Origin: Candidatus Yanofskybacteria bacterium RIFCSPHIGHO2_01_FULL_41_21
Lineage (GTDB): Bacteria > Patescibacteriota > Minisyncoccia > 2-02-FULL-40-12 > GWA2-44-9
Length of the DNA stretch: 44,341 nt
Reading direction: 5' to 3'
NCBI GenBank assembly: GCA_001794025.1
Contig: MGJA01000004.1
Coordinates: forward strand, 1 to 44,341
Shown piece after piece: positions 38,881 through 44,341 of the stretch. The notes beneath the pieces were generated by a model. The model searched no databases, was not told the DNA's origin, and worked only from the letters and a program-made list of their open reading frames with translations. Each line of letters begins with the position of its first letter. Position 1 is the stretch's first letter. Made by a program: the position numbers and the translations under genes.

Positions 38881-39335
38881 TTGAATATTGCTTCCAATAT
38901 TTTTTCCTGCAAATCAATCATCTTTTTTTCTTCAACAGATGAGAGTTCGTGATCGTAACCCAAAAGATGTAATAAACCATGAACGGCCAACCTAGCCAAT
39001 TCTTGATTGGGAGGAATATTCATTTCATTCGCTTGCTGTTGAGCAACTTCTAGACAGATGAAAATATCTCCTAATGGCAGTATACCATATTCTTCAAGCC
39101 CATGCTCATTCAATGGAAACGAAAGCACATCAGTTGGTTTATCTTTTTGACGATACTGTTTATTCAACTCTTGACTCCTTTCCGGTAAAACCAAATAGAG
39201 TCCAAGTTCAATTTTTTTGTTCGCCAAACCCAATTGATTCCCGGCTTGCTCAATAACACTTCTGAAAAATTCTTCAGACCATCCGTCAGCCGGCGGAACA
39301 TCTCCTGTTTGATTTTCGAAAACTAGGTCTAGCAT
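38865..39335 (-). CDS. ybeY: YbeY, endoribonuclease/rRNA maturation factor
   Basis: The 156-residue protein has the zinc signature HGLLHLLGYDHE (H-x3-H-x5-H) near residue 122-133 and KQYRQKDKPTDVLSFPLNEH, typical of YbeY. It acts in 16S rRNA 3' maturation and ribosome quality control. It overlaps a short palindrome at its end and lies just before ftsA. Confidence 0.96.
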   Translation of the reverse strand: MLDLVFENQTGDVPPADGWSEEFFRSVIEQAGNQLGLANKKIELGLYLVLPERSQELNKQYRQKDKPTDVLSFPLNEHGLEEYGILPLGDIFICLEVAQQQANEMNIPPNQELARLAVHGLLHLLGYDHELSSVEEKKMIDLQEKILEAIFKNLNI

Positions 39336-39361
39336 AGTTTCTATACTAAGCTAAATCGCCC

Positions 39362-39402
39362 AAAAATCAAAGACGGATCCACATGGATCCGTCTTTGATT
39401 TT
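39362..39402. terminator. bidirectional intrinsic terminator (ybeY-yqeY)
   Basis: AAAATCAAAGACGGATCC and GGATCCGTCTTTGATTTT pair almost perfectly around ACAT, with A/T runs on both sides. It separates the YqeY gene from ybeY. Confidence 0.92.
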
Positions 39403-39418
39403 TACTAAGTTCTAAATA

Positions 39419-39907
39419 CTATTTCAAAAGTTCTTTAACCATCGCACTCACTCGCTGTCCATCGGCAGTACCTTTAATTTCTTCTTTGACAGCACTCATC
39501 ACTTTACCCATATCTTTGACGGAAGTGGCGCCAGACGAAGAAATCGCTTTTTGAACTAAAGCCCGAAGCGCATCATCAGACATCTGTTCCGGTAGGTAAG
39601 CCATGAGAGCTTCGGCTTCGGCGCGTTCGGATTCAGCTAATTCAGGGCGACCGCCTTTTTCAAATTCAGATACTGAATCCCGACGACGCTTTACTTCGGA
39701 AGCCAAAACATCCATGGTCTCTTGTTCGTCTAATTGGCTCTCCGCTTCAAGTTGGACCGGGTCGGTAATCGTCTTAATTAATTTGCCACGCTTTTCAAGT
39801 TCTTTATTTTTGATTGAAGCCATAACCATACCCAAAAGAGTACGCTTAGCACTATCGCCCGATTTTAGGGCATTTTTCATATCTTCTTTTAATTTATCTT
39901 TAAGCAC
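39419..39907 (-). CDS. yqeY: GatB/YqeY-domain protein
   Basis: The 162-residue protein starts at GTG (MLKDKLKEDMKNALKSGDSA) and has the YqeY core KRTLLGMVMASIKNKELEKR, RRRDSVSEFEKGGRPELAES and AYLPEQMSDDALRALV. It may help tRNA-dependent amidation or bind tRNA; the role is not firmly known. It is 15 bp from a terminator and behind rpsU, as in many bacteria (rpsU-yqeY). Confidence 0.95.
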   Translation of the reverse strand: MLKDKLKEDMKNALKSGDSAKRTLLGMVMASIKNKELEKRGKLIKTITDPVQLEAESQLDEQETMDVLASEVKRRRDSVSEFEKGGRPELAESERAEAEALMAYLPEQMSDDALRALVQKAISSSGATSVKDMGKVMSAVKEEIKGTADGQRVSAMVKELLK

Positions 39908-39992
39908 GATAGTTGAAAGTTAATAAAGTTCTTAATGTTTATAAAGTTTCCTGACTGACTTTATGAACTTTTTACTTTACGAACTTGATGAA
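39908..39992 (-). repeat. family I palindrome (rpsU-yqeY gap)
   Basis: The words GAAAGTTAATAAAGTTCTTA, TTTATAAAGTTTCC, then GACTTTATGAACTTTTTACT, TTACGAACTTGATGAA pair imperfectly. It runs from the rpsU stop to the YqeY start. ATGAACTTTTTACTTT and GAACTTGATGAA recur exactly in the 23S rRNA insertion at 786-862. Confidence 0.85.
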
Positions 39993-40259
39993 TTACAGGT
40001 CTATTTCTTGTTTGAGTTTACGTTTAGCCTCATCAAAAACATCTTTGTCGTAAGTACCAAGCTTTTCCAGTTTACGTCGAAGGCCGGCTAAGTGAATGCC
40101 CATGATGGCGGCGTTCTTTTCTCGGCGTTCGGTTTGTTTTTTAATTCTGAATTTAGATTTTTTTGCTTTCAACAAAACACCGCTCTGCTGAACAAAGCGA
40201 TTAAATCGGCGCATCAAACTGCCGATGGATTCATTTGGTTTTCTTTTTACTTCTACCAT
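39993..40259 (-). CDS. rpsU: 30S ribosomal protein S21
   Basis: I chose the ATG at 40259 (MVEVKRKPNE), 7 bases after a GGAGG SD; a TTG two codons earlier is too close to the SD. The 88-residue product has VEVKRKPNESIGSLMRRFNR and KKSKFRIKKQTERREKNAAI, and the longer C terminus of CPR/Gram-positive S21. It is needed for initiation. Family B and family I palindromes flank it. Confidence 0.93.
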   Translation of the reverse strand: MVEVKRKPNESIGSLMRRFNRFVQQSGVLLKAKKSKFRIKKQTERREKNAAIMGIHLAGLRRKLEKLGTYDKDVFDEAKRKLKQEIDL

Positions 40260-40276
40260 ATTCAACCTCCTTTTCG

Positions 40277-40645
40277 AATTTTACCTGCGAGTGAAACGAG
40301 TAGATGTAAAATTCAGAACCCCCTCACTCAACAGCAATAATTACATAATACTACATTTTAACCTTCGTTTCAAGCTGATGAAGGCCTTGGCTCGACGTTT
40401 AATTTGACGTTCTCTATCTCTCGCATCATTCTCTGATTTATACGCCTCATAATATACCAGTTCCAAAGGCCTTCTATCAGCAGTTGAAACTACGTGTCCT
40501 TTGTTGTGCTCCATAAATCTTTTCTTCAAATCACTCGAGTATCCAAAATATAAATTATTATCTTTCTTAGAACGTAAAACGTAGAAATAATGCATGAGTG
40601 AGGGGGTCAAGTATAGCAACCAATCGCTTTGCTCTTGGGCTCTAC
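40277..40645 (-). mobile_element. GIY-YIG-bearing palindromic element (family B arms)
   Basis: The left arm CTGCGAGTGAAACGAGTAG, then ACCCCCTCACTC, and the right arm GAGTGAGGGGGTCAAGTA, then CCAATCGCTTTGCTCTTGGG, are inverted repeats of the family B type. Between them is a complete GIY-YIG ORF (40341-40595) with about 8 bases to spare on each side. Other family B copies (12214, 13519, 15298, 25798) have the same arms but no ORF. It runs up to the HIT stop on the right. Confidence 0.85.
40341..40595 (-). CDS. stand-alone GIY-YIG endonuclease, second copy
   Basis: I chose the ATG at 40595 (MHYFYVLRSK), which lies directly inside the right arm; a longer frame would run through the arm. The 84-residue product has YFYVLRSKKDNNLYFGYSSD, KKRFMEHNKGHVVSTADRRP and LVYYEAYKSENDARDRERQI. 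Its basic C terminus (KRRAKAFISLKRRL) resembles that of the other copy. GIY-YIG-type nicking could drive element copying; there is no evidence of activity. Confidence 0.92.
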   Translation of the reverse strand: MHYFYVLRSKKDNNLYFGYSSDLKKRFMEHNKGHVVSTADRRPLELVYYEAYKSENDARDRERQIKRRAKAFISLKRRLKCSIM

Positions 40646-40971
40646 TTGAGATTTTTGCCTCCGAGGAGATGGATGTGGAGATGAGGAACAAGCTTCCCGC
40701 CATGTTCACCCTCATTTACAACCAAACGATACCCTTTATCAAGATTCTGCTTTTTCGCCATATCGTGAGCGACCCGAAACAATTTGCCCAATAGAGCTTC
40801 ATCATGTTCAGCGACATCATCAAGACCTGTAAAATGTTTGACGGGAATAATTAAAAAATGAACCGGTGCTTGAGGCGCGATATCCTTAATAACCCAAACA
40901 TGATCATCTTGATAAACCACTTCCGCCGGTATTTCACCATTAATAATTTTACAAAAAATATCTGTAATCAT
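40642..40971 (-). CDS. HIT-family nucleotide hydrolase
   Basis: The 109-residue protein has the HIT motif in VPHLHIHLLGG near the end (H-x-H-x-H) and IFCKIINGEIPAEVVYQDDH at the start, typical of the HinT branch. It hydrolyses nucleoside phosphoramidates or dinucleotides. The stop TAG overlaps the family B right arm. Near hisS, which is common for HIT genes only loosely. Confidence 0.94.
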   Translation of the reverse strand: MITDIFCKIINGEIPAEVVYQDDHVWVIKDIAPQAPVHFLIIPVKHFTGLDDVAEHDEALLGKLFRVAHDMAKKQNLDKGYRLVVNEGEHGGKLVPHLHIHLLGGKNLK

Positions 40972-40974
40972 AAG

Positions 40975-41061
40975 GTCCTACAAATTACTAATCTATACAA
41001 ATATACAAATGAAATCAGCTGCGGTCATTCGTAAATTCGTTCTATTCGTAATTAGTAGGGG
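40975..41061 (-). repeat. family G palindrome (hisS-HIT gap)
   Basis: ACAAATTACTAATCTATACA and TACAAATGA on the left pair with TCATTCGTAAATTCG and TATTCGTAATTAGTAGGGG on the right. It has the same words as the copy at 14807-14895 and spans from the hisS stop to the HIT start. Confidence 0.85.
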
Positions 41062-42354
41062 CTACGCCTTGAGTCGTTTTTTGACTTCATCAATAATCCG
41101 TTCAAGAAGGATGGTTTCTTGGACGCCGGTATCCATTTCGCGAAGAATAATCGTGTCATCAAGAGCTTCCTTTTGACCAAAGATTAGAGCAAAACGAACA
41201 CCGAGCCGATGAGCAATACGAAGTTGCGATTTGATACTATCTCGTCCAAAGGAGGACTTGGCTTCAATCCCCGCTTTACGAAAACTTTCAAATAGAGGCA
41301 AGGCCTTGCGTTTGGGGGCTTCACCTAGTTGAACCAGAAATACTTTCGGTTTCATTCCCAATTCAGGAACATGAACATTTTTTTCTTTCATGGCTATAAT
41401 GATGCGTTCCATACCCATTGCCCAACCAGCGGCCGGGGTCTTGACCCCACCAAGCTGTTCAATCAGACGATCATAACGACCACCGGCGAGTAACGTGGAC
41501 TGCTGACTGGTATTTTCAGTATTAGGAATCAATTCAAAAACAGTCCGAGTATAATAATCCAAACCACGAACCAAATAGGGATTAAGGATATAAGGGATTT
41601 TTGCTTCATCTAGAAATTCCAAAACATGTTTGAAATGCAATCGACAGGCCTCATCCAAAAAGTCCATCATTTGAGGCGCTTCCTTGACGGTCTCTTTGCA
41701 ACCTTCTTCCTTGCAGTCAAGAATACGTAAAACATTTTCTTTCAGACGATTTTTGCAGTTGTTGCAAAGTTTCTTAGACCGATTACGAAAATAGTCCTTG
41801 AGGGCTTTGATATAGGCCGGCCGACAGTTCTGATCGCCAATACTATTAATGTGAACATCATAGCCATCAAGGCCTAAAGAATCCAAAAGTTTGTAAGCGA
41901 TAAAAATCATCTCGGCATCAACGGCTTCCGAACCATCGCCAATTGTTTCCAGACCTAATTGATAAAACTGGCGATAACGACCCGCCTGTGGCTCGTCATG
42001 ACGAAACATTGGATCAATATAATAGAGTTTCACGGGATGAGGACGAACATTCATCCCATTTTCCAAATAAGCGCGAACTACTGGTGCCGTTCCTTCGGGT
42101 CGTAAGGCCAACATATCTCCGCCTTTAGTTTTGAGGGTGTAAATTTCTTTAGAAACAATATCGGATGTCTCGCCAACAGAACGATTGAACAAATCGGTCG
42201 GCTCTAAAACCGGAGTGCTAATCCTTTCAAAACCATAATACTCCAGCAAATTTTCAACCTTCTTTTGAATATACCGCCAATATTTCTGTTCTTCAGGCAA
42301 AATATCGTGCATTCCTCGAACTGACTGGATTTGTTTTGCTTTCATTTTAGACAT
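41062..42354 (-). CDS. hisS: histidyl-tRNA synthetase
   Basis: The 430-residue class II synthetase charges tRNA-His. Motifs: VRGMHDILPEEQKYWRYIQK at the start, motif 2 RPEGTAPVVRAYLENGMNVR then FRHDEPQAGRYRQFYQLGLE, and the HisA/B signatures GLDYYTRTVFE and AAGWAMGMERI. The C-terminal anticodon domain ends DEVKKRLKA. It starts directly at the end of the four-helix-bundle element. Confidence 0.98.
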   Translation of the reverse strand: MSKMKAKQIQSVRGMHDILPEEQKYWRYIQKKVENLLEYYGFERISTPVLEPTDLFNRSVGETSDIVSKEIYTLKTKGGDMLALRPEGTAPVVRAYLENGMNVRPHPVKLYYIDPMFRHDEPQAGRYRQFYQLGLETIGDGSEAVDAEMIFIAYKLLDSLGLDGYDVHINSIGDQNCRPAYIKALKDYFRNRSKKLCNNCKNRLKENVLRILDCKEEGCKETVKEAPQMMDFLDEACRLHFKHVLEFLDEAKIPYILNPYLVRGLDYYTRTVFELIPNTENTSQQSTLLAGGRYDRLIEQLGGVKTPAAGWAMGMERIIIAMKEKNVHVPELGMKPKVFLVQLGEAPKRKALPLFESFRKAGIEAKSSFGRDSIKSQLRIAHRLGVRFALIFGQKEALDDTIILREMDTGVQETILLERIIDEVKKRLKA

Positions 42355-42761
42355 TAGCTTATTAGCTGGTTAGCTTATTAATCATACTGTTTAACATTTT
42401 CATTACTTCCAACAACTTCGAGTCGACTACACTATAGTTCAAATGTAGTGCTTTATGCAACCTCTTAGATATTTCGACCTGAGTTTCAAGCTCAGCCCCA
42501 GAACCATAAGAATTAAGTAAAAAATGTTTATATTCTTTTATATGCCCGCGCATTCTTCCTTCAGCAATATTAGAAACTATTGAAACCGCCGCACGTCTCA
42601 TTTGAGAAGTAAGCCCATACATTTCTTCTTTTGGAAATTTGTCGGTTAGGATATAAATCTCCGTTACTAAATCCATTCCTTTTTGCCAAACGATTAATTC
42701 TCTATACCCGTGGATAATTGCCATTTGAAATAAGCTAGGGAGCTAATCAGCTAGTAAGCTA
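42355..42761 (-). mobile_element. four-helix-bundle-bearing palindromic element (family C arms)
   Basis: The left arm TTAGCTTATTAGCTGGTTAG (42356 on) and the right arm AGGGAGCTAATCAGCTAGTA are inverted AGCT-word repeats of family C. Between them is one complete ORF. The left end touches the hisS ATG, and the right end supplies the last codons (VAY) and stop of lepB. Empty family C copies lie at 9869 and 22037. Confidence 0.82.
42362..42724 (-). CDS. four-helix-bundle protein, 23S-IVS-encoded family
   Basis: The 120-residue helical protein matches the family known from intervening sequences of 23S rRNA genes: YRELIVWQKGMDLVTEIY, FPKEEMYGLTSQMRRAAVSI, VSNIAEGRMRGHIKEYKHFL and SGAELETQVEISKRLH. 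Members can bind nucleic acid, and relatives serve as accessory proteins of diversity-generating retroelements. The function here is unknown. It lies inside a palindrome whose arms also occur empty, the same setting as the IVS ORFs in rRNA genes. Confidence 0.93.
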   Translation of the reverse strand: MAIIHGYRELIVWQKGMDLVTEIYILTDKFPKEEMYGLTSQMRRAAVSIVSNIAEGRMRGHIKEYKHFLLNSYGSGAELETQVEISKRLHKALHLNYSVVDSKLLEVMKMLNSMINKLTS

Positions 42762-43356
42762 CTCTTGGAATCTTTGCAACTTTTGAGAATGGCCAGAGAC
42801 GAATAAAGGCCTTGCCCGTGATGAGTGACCGATTCAACGCACCCCACACCCGAGAATCAGAACTGCGAAGACGGTTATCGCCTAATACATAATAATCATT
42901 ACCATCAAGCTTCATACGAAATGTTCCTTGGGTCTCCTGATCCACATCCAAGTATGATTCTACAAGAACAAAACCCATAGGATTTTGTTGATTATAAATA
43001 ATAACTTTTCCTTCTTTTATTTCCACCGTTTCGTTCGGTAGACCAATTACTCGTTTTATAAAAAACTGACTCTGGTCAAGCGGATACCGAAAAATAACGA
43101 CATCGCCTCGTTCCGGATCTCCGAAACCGTATGACAATTCGTCTACAAAAATATAATCGCCGTCTTCAAAATTGGACTCCATGGACGCCCCCTTCACAAA
43201 GAAGGGTTGAACAACATAATAACGAATCGGGAGAATAATAATCAAGGAAACAACAACAATCTTAATCGTCTCCCAAAAAAATGCGAGCATCTCTCTGCCT
43301 AAACCCGGCTCCCGATAATCTTGAAATGGCTTGTTTTCTTCTTGCATTTGGTTCAT
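42751..43356 (-). CDS. lepB: signal peptidase I
   Basis: The 201-residue membrane protease has one TM (about residues 31-50), the catalytic Ser in GASMESNFEDGDYI and Lys in FIKRVIGLPNETVEI, and YYVLGDNRLRSSDSRVWG (box E). It removes signal peptides from proteins exported by SecY. The last residues and stop come from the family C arm of the adjacent element. A family D palindrome precedes its ATG. Confidence 0.97.
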   Translation of the reverse strand: MNQMQEENKPFQDYREPGLGREMLAFFWETIKIVVVSLIIILPIRYYVVQPFFVKGASMESNFEDGDYIFVDELSYGFGDPERGDVVIFRYPLDQSQFFIKRVIGLPNETVEIKEGKVIIYNQQNPMGFVLVESYLDVDQETQGTFRMKLDGNDYYVLGDNRLRSSDSRVWGALNRSLITGKAFIRLWPFSKVAKIPRVAY

Positions 43357-43357
43357 A

Positions 43358-43422
43358 CCAGGTAGTGAAGTTGACGCTTTTAAATGCGGCGAAAAGTCGC
43401 ATCGGCAACTTCTACTACCTGG
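43358..43422 (-). repeat. family D palindrome (empty), upstream of lepB
   Basis: The arms CCAGGTAGTGAAGTTG and CAACTTCTACTACCTGG pair nearly perfectly with an ATGCG/CGCAT inner stem. It directly abuts the lepB ATG. Confidence 0.9.
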
Positions 43423-43471
43423 ATTTTAACAGATTTTTTCGTTTGAATCAACTGACCATTTTTTGTATCAA

Positions 43472-43519
43472 AAATCCCGCTTGATTAGGGCGGGCGGCGG
43501 AGGTGGCTGTCCCTCCGCC
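43472..43519 (-). terminator. double-hairpin terminator after the 209-residue gene
   Basis: GGCGGAGG/CCTCCGCC and CCCGC/GCGGG stems in tandem, the second followed by ATTTTTG on the minus strand. It ends the unknown coiled-coil gene. Confidence 0.75.
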
Positions 43520-43556
43520 TTGAAATGTTTCGCCTTGCAAGGGCTTATGACTCGGC

Positions 43557-44186
43557 CTATTTGTCTCTGGGATAAAGAACATCTGAAATTGCGGTGAGAA
43601 CTTTCGTCCTTTGGCAGAGAGGCCGCCGACTTATAAGAAGCATCGCGTGGAGCCTTTGGAGATTGAGGTTGATCTCTGACAACTTGTCGAGGTCGACCAG
43701 ACGTTCTTTCAGTCGACTGTTCTCATTCTCGAGACGAACAACTTCTTCAGCGAGCTCCTTCGCCGACTTGCTACCCTGCGGTCCCTCGTAGCTCTGGATG
43801 GGACGGATGCCACCGATCTTAATGAGCCGAACAAGCTCCCAGATGTCCTCCATGGTCTTCGCCCTGAAGGACATCCGATACTTCGGTTCTTTTCCGCCAG
43901 CGTTGTCCGGAATCAGCTCTCCTTCTGCGCTCCCACACTTGTAGATACCCGACTCTCGTGGGGCCACCCGAGGAATCCACTCGTGGTACGAAATCTCGTC
44001 GACGAACTCCTTCAGGACTTCAGAAATCGGATCGCGATCACCGTGCATGACGTATAAGCGACCGTGCTGCCGAAAGACATTCATCCCATGGATTGTCATC
44101 TTGTCGCCACTACCATCTTCGTGTGGCACCGACTTAAAACCTTCAGCGTTTCGTACGACCTCAGTGAGATAGATGTTGACTGACAT
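43557..44186 (-). CDS. unknown protein with coiled-coil C terminus
   Basis: The 209-residue ORF has an AAGGAG SD 8 bases before the ATG. Residues 1-120 are a mixed alpha/beta region (MSVNIYLTEVVRNAEGFKSV near the start, YRMSFRAKTMEDIWELVRLI later), and about 140-180 is a coiled coil (AKELAEEVVRLENENSRLKE). No TM segment or known family is recognised. The codon and base composition look more GC-rich than the ribosomal genes, so it may be acquired. Its promoter is not clear; a double-hairpin terminator follows. Confidence 0.75.
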   Translation of the reverse strand: MSVNIYLTEVVRNAEGFKSVPHEDGSGDKMTIHGMNVFRQHGRLYVMHGDRDPISEVLKEFVDEISYHEWIPRVAPRESGIYKCGSAEGELIPDNAGGKEPKYRMSFRAKTMEDIWELVRLIKIGGIRPIQSYEGPQGSKSAKELAEEVVRLENENSRLKERLVDLDKLSEINLNLQRLHAMLLISRRPLCQRTKVLTAISDVLYPRDK

Positions 44187-44341
44187 GACTGTTCTCCTTG
44201 TCGCTTGGAATCAGCTAGGCTTACTGGGCCAGTGCGTTCCATAGTCGACTTATGAAAATTCCCCTTTGAAGTGCAACACCAGTACAATGGGAAGATGACA
44301 TATAAACATCTAAATCAGTCAGCTCGGGATCGAATTGAGGT
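44187..44341. other. window edge, upstream of the unknown gene
   Basis: About 155 bp hold no ORF of note. A possible -35 TTGCAC near 44270 faces the gene, but the -10 is poor. I can support nothing more here. Confidence 0.4.

Overview
This window looks like a chromosomal segment of a Candidatus Patescibacteria (CPR) bacterium. I base this on gene content and layout only and cannot place it more finely. The support is: a compact S10-spc ribosomal operon with no rpmD (L30) between rpsE and rplO, a 23S rRNA gene carrying extra stem-loops, Cys/His-substituted zinc ribosomal proteins, many very small intergenic gaps, a sortase and ComEC, and very abundant GIY-YIG and four-helix-bundle type small ORFs. 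Nearly every gene is on the minus strand; only rpmB and tRNA-Pro are on plus.

Layout, left to right (the minus-strand genes are read right to left). 1-1145 is the 5' part of 23S rRNA, with its own promoter near 1779-1808 and no 16S gene immediately upstream. 1846-5995 is a cell-surface module: a small membrane protein, a membrane-anchored extracytoplasmic protein, a large Pro-Thr-rich DUF11 surface protein with a C-terminal sorting-like tail, and a sortase. 6108-7520 holds map and adk. 7590-8585 holds two small ORFs of unknown function with strong Shine-Dalgarno (SD) sites. 8606-20787 is secY and the spc/S10 ribosomal cluster. 20837-26889 holds tuf, two unknown genes, fusA, rpsG and rpsL. 27190-29851 holds an M50 protease, rpmB, tRNA-Pro, a Nudix hydrolase and ndk. 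29913-32400 holds a secreted HNH nuclease, comEC and a GIY-YIG ORF. 32550-38856 holds a two-TM peptide, a B12-dependent ribonucleotide reductase, ftsZ and ftsA. 38865-43356 holds ybeY, yqeY, rpsU, a second GIY-YIG ORF, a HIT protein, hisS, a four-helix-bundle ORF and lepB. The window ends with an unknown coiled-coil protein.

The most striking signal is between the genes. Gaps are of two kinds: either about 0-25 bp, or filled from stop codon to start codon by an imperfect palindrome of 60-200 bp. These palindromes fall into about ten sequence families that recur across the window. At least three copies are not empty. Two contain a complete GIY-YIG nuclease ORF between the inverted arms (32113-32421, 40277-40645) and one contains a complete four-helix-bundle (23S-IVS-type) ORF (42355-42761). 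The arms of these three match families that also occur as empty palindromes elsewhere. Another family has a copy inside the 23S rRNA gene, and shorter palindromes sit in frame inside coding regions (L22, ComEC) and directly after tRNA-Pro. My inference is a mobile palindromic-element system in which ORF-bearing copies are parents of MITE-like empty copies, adapted to insert between, or harmlessly within, genes of a small genome.

A second theme is a set of solitary unknown genes (7590-8138, 8274-8585, 22616-23314, 32550-32741, 43557-44186). Each has an SD or G-rich ribosome binding site, usually with its own promoter and/or terminator, set among housekeeping genes that mostly lack such signals.
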